DNA of 64,000 nt from Kingdonia uniflora (taxonomy: Eukaryota > Streptophyta > Magnoliopsida > Ranunculales > Circaeasteraceae). The DNA lies in the NCBI GenBank assembly GCA_014058105.1, contig JACGCM010001798.1, forward strand, positions 62,001 through 126,000, written 5' to 3'. Positions 34,297 through 47,300 of this stretch are shown in pieces (position 1 is the stretch's first letter; each line of letters opens with the position of its first letter). The notes beneath the pieces were generated by a model, which did not search any database, was not told the DNA's origin, and was given only the letters and a program-made list of their open reading frames with translations. The translations under genes were made by a program, and so were the position numbers.

Positions 34297-34452
34297 CGTA
34301 ACCACCACGGGTGTAATACTAGCCCTGAGTGCAGTGGGTTCAAACAAATCTATATTCCCCATCCTCTGAGAATTTGTCAACAGGTAGCCTACCTCTGAAG
34401 TTTATTCAGCCAAGTATGAGGCGTAAGTCTCTCGCTCCTCCCCAATTACAAA

Positions 34453-35914
34453 CTACTCACAGTCAAGGAACCTGACCTGTCTCATCTCCTGTAAAGCCGC
34501 TGGACTAATATATGGCGACATGTTAAGCGGAGGATCCAAAGGAATATGCGCCTCGCCAGTAAATTGCCTCCAGCATCTATCCCCCAAGTAATATTTGTAG
34601 TTTCTATTTGGTACATGAAGTGACATCCTCTTACGGGATAGGAGTTTTGCAGTCAGAACGTCCTCTATCTCAGACACCGCAGTTTCTAACCAAGGTTCCT
34701 TGGTGATCGTCTCAATAGTGCGGTGGTCAATGTGGTATCTGCATAGAATAAATAAATTGGTTGCATGGTTATTTGTTTTCTTCTTGTTTCCCCTCTCCTA
34801 TGCTCTGAGGCGCAGATAGACCGAAAACTTAGCCTCTTCCTTGACTATAGGGTGACCAGCCCCACAATACTCGTAAAACCAATAGTGTATTTCGGAACAA
34901 CATAAAAAATAATTATAAATTATATTTAAGGCGTTTATTGGAATATATTTGATTTGTAGCTTGTAAGGAAAAAGTGTTAGTGTACCTCAAGAAGTTGGGA
35001 AAATCCCCGGTGGTGACTGCAGTATCCAAACCATGGTACAGGGAAGTAAGAATAGCATAACCCCAGTCATATTGGGCAGCCTCATCCAAATCGGCCACGG
35101 CCGCGAGATATCCAAGCGGGACGGTATCGTTGGCCGTTTGGAACCACAAATGTCCCATCATGAAGAGGATAAAAGCATGAGCAATAATAATATCATCCTC
35201 TCGATCAGCTGCAATGGTCAAGTACGTCCTCAAATGTGAAATGCTGACGTTCCCACTCCTTATATGGCTGACATCAATGTTGAGGAGCAATTGCCTCGCA
35301 TTGGATAAAACAAACCATGCGTCGTCATACGACACCTGTGTCAGATATTGGCTGATTGACAATGATGTCAGCATAGTGAAATCGAGAGGAGTGACCCCTA
35401 TCTCCGCATACGGGAACAGAAACGTGTGCATTGTCGGCCATCAATGCTCTGTAAGCGCCTGAATTAGCCGATTATCAGAATTGCCCAAGCGTATATCCAT
35501 AAACTGCCCGAATATATTCACCACAACATCCCTTACAGGTGAAATTGTAGAAATATATTTCCAAACTTTGATTACCGTAATGAATGTGCCGTGCGGACGC
35601 ATCGAATCCCAATTCTGTTCATTGGAGCATTTTGTCAAACACTTGATTTATGGAAATAACAAATTCACAATTACACTAAAACTTACCGTGAGTTCCTTAC
35701 CAGTGTAATAGATATGAGTGACGCTTTCTAGGAGTTAGGTAATACACCTCCGCGGGTAGTTTTCTTGGGATGGGTTTAGTATAGGTTGTAGGACATCTTC
35801 AAATTCTACTCGTTTTTTCTTCCTTCGGGACCTCGACCGAGTTATGGCTCGCTCTGGATCTCTTGTCACCCTAAACCCATGTAATGTACTGGGGTGTGGG
35901 TCTTCCTCTTGCAT
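34453..35914 (-). pseudogene. Plant mobile domain (PMD) pseudogene, near full length
   Basis: The minus strand starts ATG at 35914 (MQEEDPHPSTLHGFRVTRDP), runs through MDIRLGNSDNRLIQALTEH, then HTFLFPYAEIGVTPLDFTML, VLSNARQLLLN, HAFILFMMGHLWFQTANDTV and DEAAQYDWGYAILTSLYHGL, and after an intron-like gap ends in the segment ending MRQVRFLDCE with stop at 34453. The domain order is that of PMD proteins. Two nonsense codons are visible: TAA in exon 1 (CIT*LLES, near 35740) and TGA at about 35441, where the + copy at 32.1 kb has tryptophan. It is therefore a pseudogene. Confidence 0.8.
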
Positions 35915-37464
35915 TGTGTTTTAAAATAATTTAGGAAAATTTTCAAGTATACCTTCGATTTGAGAGAGAGAGAGGAGGAAAAACTGTTAAAACTCGAGTT
36001 CGGTTTGATTTGGGGTTAACAGTGCAAGCAGCAGTGTTTTGATCTCTTCCATATTAAAAAAAAAATCACACATCACAAACTTGAACTCACTGTTGGGAGA
36101 GGATGGGTGTGGGTTGGGTTGGGTTTTTTGTGGGCCCCTAAGCCCATACCTAAAGTCACACTTGCTGCTAGAGATACTCTTAGAAAGGATTTGCATTTTG
36201 GGACTAAAGTTTTGTGTGTATGTGCGTTTATATAGGTTTTCACTGTATCCTAGAAAACTTAAGGAGTTAAATCAAAAGACATGGTTTGCAAGTTTTTTTC
36301 TTTTTCACGGGAAAGTCATGAGTGTTTTTTTGTTTTTGTTTTTTTTTTTCCCATTGTGTTAACAGATTCTTAATTGATCCGACTGTACAATTCCAGTTAT
36401 GGTTTAGAGACTTGAGTTCTGTACATTATTTTTTGGTCAAGAGAGTAACGGTTCAAGCTCCAGTGTGTTACAGAGCATCTCTAAGATTTTCACAACAAAC
36501 ACCTCTATCAATAATTAAGCCCAAATAATTCTTCATTAACAAACTCAAGATAAAGCTGTCATGAAAATATTTTTCATTTTAACCCTGCTTAAAACATGGG
36601 TTCCGTTTTAATCATACTTAAGGGGGAGTCGTATTGATGGGAATTGAAGGGTAACGAACCAAGCTTAGGCCTATCCACAATTTTCTTATTGTTATTGTGA
36701 TCATGCAAAAGATAGAAGATTGATCTAGAGTGAAAGCTGAAACATTTTTTCTTGATAACCAGGGTTATCAACATTTGCCAAACTAATCGATGGGGCACGT
36801 GAGATCCCAGCAGTCACACCTGCTGGATAAGTCAGGATAATCCATGGCAAGTGACCCTTGGTGGTGGCAATAAAAAGAAATCTATTGCACAAATTTATGT
36901 GTACTGTATACATAAAGACATCCTTTCTTGATCAACTTTCGTTGATCTGGACATGATAACTCAGATCTGATTTCTACCTGACCATGCAATCCAAAGTCAT
37001 ACCATGTTATGGGGTTGTATCGTAGCACGGGTTCCGGTTTCATTCCGTTTAACAATCTTTTACCAACTGAAACTCTTTGAGCACAACAAATTAATATGCC
37101 AAATGAAAGTACTTCTCCAACATTCACAATTCAAATAAAATTTTGTTATTATATAAAAAGAGCATTCAGCATTCCATGAAAGCAAAAGGCAGTGCTCAGC
37201 ACTGTACAACATCATACAGTGTCTCATTCAAGCAATAACAACATGAAAAAACTGAGGTCATAACAACAATACAAACCCAAAACCGTATTTCAGCGGACTC
37301 GATCAAAGACGCTTGTTTTTGCAACCTAAAGAAACTCAAGACTATATAGGTCAATGAGTTTTAATTCTCCTACTGATAAATATTAGACCTAGTAGACAAA
37401 AAAAAACCCTATAATCATGTAGAACAACAACATGACCTCTGGCTGAAGAGGAATGTACATCACC
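35915..37464. other. Intergenic, 3' side of the Pumilio gene
   Basis: It contains a G/T-rich patch (GGGTTGGGTTGGG, about 36113-36127) and T-runs. Two minus-strand open fragments (36725-36913 and 36882-37127) read like protein but match nothing I recognise and are not joined by clean splice sites. I do not call a gene here. Confidence 0.45.
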
Positions 37465-40400
37465 TCAGTACCTTATATAGTTCTTCGACAAAATCTTTTT
37501 GCAATATGGGCTGCTTTGTAGGTGTTCTTTGTACGGGCGAATGGCTTCAACCAATGAAGAATGGAGCGTTCCCTGGTTTTTACAACGAGCAATTAGGATA
37601 AGCATTAATAAAATCATTACTTTGTAAGCTACGCAATTTGGATACTCTGCATACCTGTAAAACTACTACATGTTAAGTAACTACATACACTACAATCTTT
37701 TAGTAAGCAACTACTTTATTAAATGATTTTTCAGTTGTGCCTAAAATAGTAGAAGGTATATCTAGTTTTTGTAGTCTGATGATGGCAAATCAGAAAAGAT
37801 ACTTTCATTATTCCATATGTTGGGGTGTCTCTCAAAGTTCATGATGGCCCCGTGACTATGAAGAGGTACCACAGATGTTGATGAGATATATTGGTTCCTC
37901 TACCTCTATGATTTCTAAGATCTTCTGAATTCCACCCTGTTATATTGATCCTCATCTCGTCTGTGGATAAATTATCATTTACTGGATGTTTCCACTCAAG
38001 TCCATGTGTTGTTGTTTTTGATAGATCTTCTTCATCTAATCAATATTTTAGTTTGCATGAGTCCACTTATCTTGGTTGATCTCATCATTTGTTTTGAAAA
38101 ACCCTTGAAAGATATTCGTAAGGGTATCTTAGATCATAATTTTGATTAACTTTGTACTTTTATATGCTATCTATACTGAAAATATAACAATGTAAAACTC
38201 AGAATTAGTATTATTGAAAACTAAAAGTGGGTTTAGATTCCCAAACCTTGGCAACTTCGAGAGCAGATTTAATGACATAGTTTGCAAACGGGTGTTGCAG
38301 CAACAGATCAAACTGAGAAGCCAAGAGTAGTTCAGTAATGATAGTAGCTTGACTCTCTTCTCCAAATACCTTGAGGCATTTCTCAACTACGTTGCTACTG
38401 AACTTCTGTAATGAGAGGTGTAAATATTTCCCTTCAAATTGAGATATCAAATTTTCATTGGCCGATGGAATCTTCAAATCAAGGATATACTGAACCACGT
38501 AGTTTCTGAAACAGAGGAAAACATTATTTAAATCAACAAGGAAACGTCACATAAAAAATCTGTAAAATAGAGAATCTGAGAGGACTTAAGTAGTACCTAT
38601 GCAGACTCATAAATCAATATAAGCAGATATTTACAGGAATGAGCAAAATGATCTTATATTGAGGCAGTAAGGGAAGATAACCGACAGTTTTGTTTGTTTT
38701 TTAAGCGATAACCAACAGTAAAATTATACTTCAATAAAATTTAAAGGATGGGAAAGAAATAAGAAAAAAGTTGATGGATCACAATTCACAGACTGTACTC
38801 TTTAGTGTTTCAATCTATTCAAAGGTATACGATCTCCAGCTTTGAGGCAACTATTTATCTTTTGAAACGGCATTGACAAAAAGATGGTCAAAATAACAAA
38901 TTAGAGAGGCATGTCTTAATTCTTCAAAAACAACCTATTTAGAAAAGATTCCTAGTGAGATGTAACAGGTCCTTTCACAATATGGTTCATAATGATAGTC
39001 TTTCAGATGATTACCCAAATGCATCTTGAGCTAAGAGAAGACCATTGGAGGAGATTCTTGAGACCAGGTTTTCTCGATACTGTCCTTTTGAACTAGATAT
39101 GCATCGTTGCAAAACGCAGCAACCATGTCGATGTGTTGCGATTTTGACACAATCCTTTGCAGCAGAGCGGAAAATGAACTGCCATAGATAATTAAAAAAC
39201 AAGAAAATTTATCAACACCAGCCTCATAAAAAAAAAACCTAAAGATTTACATGATAGTTACCCATGAGCAAATCTAATTTAACAGCTATACAGCCTGTAC
39301 TTGTGTAAATAAGAGTTACAGAATGTATCTGCACAATCAAAGATTATTTGGAGGTTTGTGGTGCTGCCAGGGGTTCCTGAGGCTATAGTGATGAAGGTCA
39401 TTATAGATGCAGGTCCCAAAAGCTAGGGTTTGCGAATGTAGATACATTCTTATGAAAGACTAGAGTTAACTAATACACCCTCCAGGAAAGATTGGCAGAG
39501 CTGCTGATTCAAGATTTGATTAGAAGTTTGCTTGAAGGATGCCCATATGTTCCATTTGAACGTGCTCCAAAGTTATCGGGTTTGGTCTAGGAAGGGTAAG
39601 TTTTTGGCAGCTCTATTTTTAAATCATGAGCTGCTGGTCTGCTACCATCTCCTACTCCTTTACTATTTCTTCATTTTTTACCTGATTCATCTTTCGATTC
39701 CAGTATGCCCACCAAAAAGCCTTAGTTATCCGGATGGAAATTTTCAATGAAATTATCAGTTTTACCCATTTATATTAAAAATTATTGGTCATCTGATCAT
39801 GTCAATCGATCATTGTTAAAAGTCTACAACTATAAGTCGTCTCATCCGGCTAGATCCCACTTGTCTCACTTTCTTTAAGTTTTTTTTATATTCCGTTGCG
39901 AATTATTATTTATTTGTAATACTCTTTGAGGATAGATATATAGAAATACGTAGGGTCAGGAAGTGGGGACAACAGTATTACTACTTTTTTCACAAGCCTA
40001 CTTGGAGATTCTGTGCATATCATTCTGATCAAAAGAATGTGTTTAGAGGGGAGAATAGCCTCGAAAGAGCGTTTCGAGATGGAAGGCAGAACACGTCAAA
40101 GGGAACAAAATAAAATCCTTGACAGAACAAAGAAAGATAGAGCATCATATAAAAGTGAGTCATTGAAGAGGTAGCCAGATTGAGGGAACAACATGAAACC
40201 ATTAAGAAATAAACAAGAAATAGTTCTTGAATCCAACCATATGAATGGAACCAATGCTGTAGAAACCAACATTTTCTTTTTGTCATGTTCAACCTCTTAC
40301 ATTTGGTTGTTTTTTTATATTAATAACCACCCCCATTCAAAAGCTCAACTTTCAAGTTCTAATCTTAAGCGAAATATCCCAAGAATTTCATGATGCTCAC

Positions 40401-43020
40401 TACCTTGACTTGAACCTACCCATCTCCTCAGGAAGCCTCAAAAGAACTTAATTCATTAGTATGAAAATGATATTAACTAGAGGTTTCTGTTCGTCCCAAA
40501 GTGAGACCATGATACTTGCCTATATTATTTTCTCAAACCAACCTGAGCATGACACATAGCGATATGTAAATCAGCAAACTCTAAAAAGAAAAGCTAGTTA
40601 CGACATTCTTGCCTCTAGACAAACAATTAAATTTGTATGCCCAAAGATACTTTCAAAATCCTCAATGACAGCAGATGGCTACTTTTGATACATGCATGAT
40701 TCCTAACCAAGCCCAAAATAGGTGGTTGGAAAAACATTCAACAGCGTAACAACTGGAAATGCTCTAAGACTCATACTCCAAAATGTAAAGAAGTTAAGAT
40801 ATGAAATGAGAATACATTACACTCTACAATTAAAGAATCATGGTAAGAGGCCAGTCAAAAAATTGAGAACTGAGAAATAAAATCAGTAGCAACTTTCATG
40901 TCACAGACTTACAGTTGAAAAAAAAAAAAAAAAGTAATCGAACCCGAGGAGGAGTTTCTTAGTTACTAGTAGACCAAGTAAAAACAAATCCGAAAGAGGA
41001 ATACTAAATTGTAAAACCATAAATTTAAACCCATAACTTCTGGAATCTGCAACATCACTAGCTAAACTCAATCAATATTAAAAGGGGAAAATATGGACAG
41101 TTTAGATAATATCATGTGTGAGACATCATAGTAGAATAATCAAGAGTTTAATATTGACATAGATATCTAAGAATATAACTCACAACTAATACTTAGTACT
41201 TGATATAAACCAACAAACATCTATAAACCTCTAAGCTGTGCCAATGATACTTACTTTATTATCTTCATTGCTAAAGCGTTGCAAACAGCGCAGGATAACA
41301 TGATTTCCATTCAGGTCCAAGATAAGATGAAGGAACCCGGGCTGAAGGGCTGAAATGACAAGTGAAACTTGCTGCCGAGTTTTCACAGTCTCGATCAACT
41401 TCTGTACTACACGCGTGCTAATAAAGTAACAATTTTGTTAAAAAGCACTATAGAAGTAATAGATGCAAGAAACTAAACTATATGATAGGCACAGAATAGA
41501 AGGCATATTGCAAGATTTTACCCGTGCATGTTTAAGGAGATATTGACAAGCTTCCCCGGTTCACTCATTGCAGTTAGAAGAATTTGCAACCTCTGTTCCT
41601 CAGTGCAGATATCCAACAGTTTCTGCACAAGGTAATTCCCGAAGGGGTTTATCATAAGCTCACCAATATGATCAACGATCTCATTGAAAATGATTTCTAT
41701 GTCTTGCGGGGTTCCCTCCTCAAACTTCCTCTGTAAGAACCGACACCCATTTTGATCCCTTGCTAGGTGGTGGATAGAGCCTTCATAGTCAGACAGACGG
41801 TTATATGTTAGTGGCAGAAGCAATGGGGAATGCACATTCGGATTGTTCAGACCGTCTATTTGAGAAGTAGTTTCATTTAAGCAACCAATCCAAGTTCCAG
41901 TCAATGAACCTCTTCTATGTCCATTTGAAGGATCAAATCTGTTTTTCATTACATAGTTCATATCCTCTCCTTGCATGATTAAGCCATCCTCACAAGTAAA
42001 TGCTTTGAGATTGCCCGTGCTTCTCATTGGGGAAGGATATTGAGGCGTCCATGCGTTTGTAGTTGCTTCCTGGCTTCCATTAAATATTGGAAGGCTATGA
42101 TGCATTAGATTTTGTGAAGGCAAAGGCTGGTATGACTGTGTCAAGTGATCAAAATCCATCGGATTTCGGTGTGAATAGAACAAAACATCATCCATGCAAG
42201 GCCTATTCATAGAAGAGAAGTTATATGGAACGCGAAATCCACTGTAGTTGTGGCTATAGTTTATACCAAAAGCAACCTCTTGAGATGGTAAATCACTCAG
42301 TGGGTTCGGATAATAACCTGGATAACTAAGCATAGATCTCGAATTACATGACCCAGGTACCGTATCGAAATGATTCTCATGCTGTAATCCAAACACAGCA
42401 GAACTTCTTTGGTCATTATAATTCATTGAACTCGCAGGAAATGAAGATTGAAGCCCATGGAAATCAGATAGACCATGCCCGTAATTTTCAAAGTGAACAT
42501 TATTTTCAGCATTGCAAGGGTTACTGACCTGAAACCCAAAAGAACTCTCTTGATCACCTCCAATACGCATTCTAGCTAGAGTATTAGCCAAACTCAGTTC
42601 CGACATCTTTGTATTTTGCCTAAAAAAAGAATTATCATATACCAATTTTCGTTCCGACTCCAACGATAATCCACTAGAGTTATGACTACTTATGCATTCC
42701 ACAATGGGTTTTCTCTCGCCGAACATTGTTGGGGTTACTAATCCTTCATCAGAATACGAAAACCCGCCAAGCCCGCCGAAATGCAAAGATCCTTCAACCC
42801 CATTACCATTACCATTACATACAGACACATACTTCTCATTACACATTAATCCCCCACCATTAACATGACCATAGATACCCCCATCAACCCCCTTTTTAGG
42901 ACTAGAACCATGACCATCTCCACCATTAACATTAACATATACATGACTTCCGATACTACATTGCTGTTGTTGCTGAACTAGATTAAGAGATGCTTGATTG
43001 ACCTCCTTATCATCCTTCAT
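37465..43020 (-). CDS. Pumilio/PUF-domain RNA-binding protein
   Basis: Five exons (43020-41522, 41417-41255, 39178-39015, 38505-38247, 37572-37465) join in phase to give 730 aa. PUF proteins bind short motifs in mRNA 3' UTRs and repress or localise the mRNA. Residues 1-400 are low-complexity, rich in Asn, Gly and Ser. From about residue 405 there are eight PUF repeats whose base-contact cores read CRFLQ, NYLVQ, TRVVQ, NHVIL, CCVLQ, NYVVQ, SNVVE and NYVIK. Most fit the canonical UGUAnAUA code, but repeats 4 (Gln to Leu) and 8 (Gln to Lys) depart at the third contact position. The layout matches the Arabidopsis APUM7-12 group. A 5'-UTR intron probably runs from 43199 to about 43061 (donor CTG|GTAAGC). 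No frame damage is seen. Confidence 0.92.
39179..41254 (-). other. Intron 2 of the Pumilio gene
   Basis: A 2.08-kb intron with donor AAA|GTAAGTATC and acceptor ATGGCAG. I see no gene or recognisable transposon in it; an A-run lies at 40919-40933. Confidence 0.7.
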
Positions 43021-43200
43021 TTTAAACCCCTTTTCTCCAAATCTTTCTCAAACAAAATCTAGCAAACAGACATACAAAAAAGAAATCAAAAATCAAAACC
43101 CAGTTTCAAAAACCAAAACCCAATCCTAAAAACAAAACCCCAGACCAAATAAACATCCAAACAAACATAAAAATAAAATCAAACACCATGAAAGCTTACC

Positions 43201-44395
43201 AGTTTTCCTTGGTGTTCCTGGTGAAAAAAGGCTCAAATCATCTCAATCTCATTTGGGGTTTGAGAAGAAGATGTGATGATGATCAAACAGAGCAAAGGGG
43301 GTTTATGTTTCTAAGCTTTTTAAATGTGGAAACAAACTTGCGCCATTAAAACTGTAAAAAGAAGTGAAAGAGAAGAAAAAACAGTAGCAGAGTACAAAAC
43401 TGTGAGACTCAAAAAGCGTAGGAAGGAAGGTTTATATAAATCCTTTAATATTTCTAATATTTTATTATTATTATTTAATTGGGATTATTTATTTATTATT
43501 AATTAATTAGATTTTTGGTGTTATTTAAACCCTAATTACCATTTCAGTTACTAAGTTTCTAAACAAAGTTTGATTTTCGTGATATTCTCCTAATAAAGTG
43601 GTAGGACTTTTTTTTGGGGGAGGGATTCAAGGAAGATTTTGTATATTTACTATGGGTGGCTCTTTATGGACTTGTGTAAAATAAGGTGGCTCTAAAGATC
43701 TCTAGTTTAAGGCTTTAAGCCTTTTAAGCCCCTTTGTGATTCTCTTTGGAGATCTAAAAGACCTTTTGTAAGCCTCACCGTTAAAAGGCGTCCACAAGTC
43801 AAAATGGTGTTTCGTGCTTTTGAGAACAAATCTTAGCAAGTAACTTTTATGACTGGTATATATGTAACTCATCAACTATATATTGCAGGATGAAACATTT
43901 TGCTTTAGAAAAAAAATTTCACACCCATTTACGAGTTAACTGGTTTGCAAATTTCTTGGCACAATTAGTAGATTATACTTCATCTAAGCCAAAATAAATA
44001 AATAAATTTGGAAGCCATGTCGAATCTAAGTACACTTTTCACAAAACAGCATTTCTTCTATATAGGCCTCCCCACAAAGCTCAATCTTCACCGCATGTAT
44101 TGGTAGTTCTGATCAGCCGGAACAGATCATGGATATTGTCTTATAGGTTTGGGGCCAGTGAAACTTCAAAAGTACAGGCTTATACATTACTTATTACTTA
44201 TCACTTATCATAAGTAACAAAGTGGAAATAAAACAAATGGAGCTGTATGAAACATATATAACAATAACCATTAAGCTTATCAACAAATGAAAAACGCTCA
44301 TCACCAGTCCAAAATATGAAACCGTTTACCGCAGATAGGATTGATGAGAAACAGAATATTGTAACAATGTAAAGTAACAGAGTTAGAAAAGAAAA
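43201..44395. other. Pumilio promoter and DUF4057 3' flank
   Basis: Sequence right of 43201 holds the Pumilio 5' UTR and promoter (minus strand), with CT/GA-rich patches near 43260-43420. 43560-44395 is spacer and the 3' UTR of the DUF4057 gene. No further gene is seen. Confidence 0.55.
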
Positions 44396-47300
44396 TCAAC
44401 CCAAGGAGATGCTGCTATCACCACCAGGAGGCTGACGGGAACCTCGTGAATAGTCTTTGAAGGCTGCTTTACCATCCAAGATGATGTTAGTGCTAAGTTG
44501 TCGATCTGCTGAACCTGGATGAGGGGCTCCTTTGAAGATGTCATTCACACTCCGCTCCTCCAAATTCGTGCTCTGCACTTCCTTTGACGATTCCCTTGGA
44601 ATTTCCACTGGCTGTAGAATAAATAAATCACAACTAAGAACCAATTATTTTATTAGCAAAACAAAAAAAGCATACAGTTAATTGCAGACGCCGTGTGATG
44701 TAGATATAAGATTTAATACTACTTACTAAAGCTAATGGATCGCGTGGTTGTTACGATGCCTACGTAGGCGATCGTCTCTCCACCTCTCCGGACCCTCTCT
44801 CTATTTTAGTTATTTCTATTTATTTTATTTTAATTGCACTATAATTAGGAGAAGTCTCCTAATTAGAGTCTAGCTAAGGGTTTCAATTTTTGCTAGGTCT
44901 CTTCTCTTATAAAAGAGAGCCTAAGCTCTGTTTATTTTGGTAGAGTTGGTTTGAGAGAGAAAGGCTTCGCCTTAGAGAGAGTGAATTAGAGTTTGAGATA
45001 AAACTCATAAACCCAAGGTCTTTTGGCCTTTAGTTTATTCGATTAAGAGCGATTTAGTAAAAGTGAGTTTTAATTTTAGATTAATTGTGATTGTTAGAAA
45101 GATATTCTGCAATAGTTCCTATGAAAAGCGATTACTGCATAAATTACTCAACGGAAATTCGTTTCCTTATATTGTTATCCTACTGAAGCATTATCTCTTA
45201 GACAAAAGGGAACGAGAAGAGATAGCATTAATGTACTGGAGTATTATGCACTGAATTGTGCGAGCTGACATTAACTACTAGGTTAATACATTAGTCAGTA
45301 AGCTTCATTAATTAAGATTACACTTTTACACGGGTATAAATCTAATGGGGGAGTAGAAAGTGTAGAAACTACCCTTATGGAATAGGCTAGGCATATTAGC
45401 TTCTTTACCGTCTCTGAACATCACACGGTGGAGTTCCTCATGTAGACTGTTTAAAGGTGTGTCCGCACAGATTAGTACTTAAGATAGAGCGACACTAGCA
45501 GTTGTCCCTGCAAGTAAAAAACAGAAATAAATTTTCTCTTCATTCTCAAACTTTCTCACCATCTCCTCTCAAATTTCAAAAGCTTCAACTTTTACTGATG
45601 TAAAAGATGAAGAAATTTGACAGCACCGCATCATGAATTCAAATTATATCGCTCTACTCTATCTCATCCTTTCGCACAATTGGCAGTCCAATGAGCGCGC
45701 AGAATGATTATTTGGATTCATGCTGAGCTGTTGTCGAATTTTTTGCTCTCTATCCATCAGTAAAAGTTGAGGTTCTTGAAGTTTGAGATGAAGAGGAGAA
45801 AATTTGAATTTGCTTAAGTTTTACTTGCAGTAACAACCGCAGTTTTCTGAAAACCGAGATCGCAAATGTTGGTAATTTTGCCATGGCCACATCTGCATTA
45901 CTGCTAGGTGGAGAGTGTTAGTTGGTGATTTTGGGTGAGTCCCGCACCACAAATGTTGTCAACTGCTGGTGTTGCTCGAAGAAGAATAGGGAGTATTAAT
46001 GTTATCATAGTGAACCTAGATATCACCAGCTGTTGAGTAATTATTTGTGGCTAAAAGAAAACTACTCTATTGAAAGTCTCATACATCTCATTTTCATCAA
46101 GTAAGAAGTTGAAAGATTAGCTCCATATTATTCATGGCTAAAACTGGTTAAATCACTTCTCAACAGCCTGTCATATCGCAGTACTTCTTTGTTTACAGGC
46201 AGACACCCGCTACAACAGTCCATCGCGAGAAACACATCATCTCTTATAGGAACAGTGACTTTGGAGGAATCAACATGCCCAAGCAAGTCAATTTAATTGA
46301 TCGGAAACTGGCTTCCTACTTATCAGGTAGATCCAATAATATAAAAGTACTATGATCTTTGGAGCAAGTAATCTTTATATGTTTACCAGCTACCAATTTA
46401 TCGGATAGTGTTGTCTTCTGCTATTCATAAGAGATAATGCTACACTGCGATAAATATATAAAACAGCAAGATATATAACACTTAAAAGTAATAATTAATG
46501 TATCAGTAGATGCAATGCAACGCAATGTCATAATATGTAATACAGCAATAAAGTAATTTAAGCATAATTAGTAGATGCAATGCAACATCCAAATAACTAC
46601 TACAAACTTTTCTGTCCAGGACACATGAATGTAAAAAGGCAAGGCTTTATAGAAGTTAAATAGTCTGCCCTGGACTAGCCAATGCATCTTCACCTGCTAT
46701 TTAAGATTTCTTCGCTATTTTAACTTATGTCTCAATCTCCTCCCCATAACCTATTGAAATTAATATAAACATGGTATCGTTTCATAAAATCCCTATGGGT
46801 TTAAATACATAGTTAAGATCTATTAGTTAACAATTGAGAACTCACTCTATTGCTATGTTAGTTTGGAACAAATGCCCGGATTTTATCATGTCAATTTGTT
46901 CAATTCTAGATGCCAGTTTAAATCATAACGGGTATATAACATCCATGTCAAAGAAAGTGTTTATGTGGAGTTAATTTTCCTATGTCTATGCTTTCTAACT
47001 CGAAGGAACTTACATTCAACGGCTGAGGTGGAATCTCAGGAATTGGGCTTGATATGCCATCTCTACGGAGCTTCTCGCACTTTGTATCTGGTTGATGCAT
47101 ATTCATCTTTCCCTCTGCCTCAGACACAGAGGTCAGTTTCTCAGAAGAAACAATCTCTTTAGAATTGAACGAAATTTGGCTGGAACGATTAGATATTTGC
47201 TGAGACACAACCACAAATACTTAAAGTTATAATCATATTTACCATAGTAACATTCTGACAATCCCATATTTCTTTGTAGCTAAAATAAATAAATAAACAC

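Larger units (their letters stand above)
44612..47013 (-). other. Intron 4 of the DUF4057 gene
   Basis: A 2.4-kb intron, donor AAT|GTAAGTTCC, acceptor TTCTACAG. It contains a possible insertion at 44691-45428 and a foldback MITE at about 45497-45842. The rest is AT-rich. Confidence 0.75.

Noticed and set aside
36725..37127. Two overlapping minus-strand frames with protein-like composition
   Set aside because: I could not recognise a family or find splice sites that join them; too weak to call a gene.
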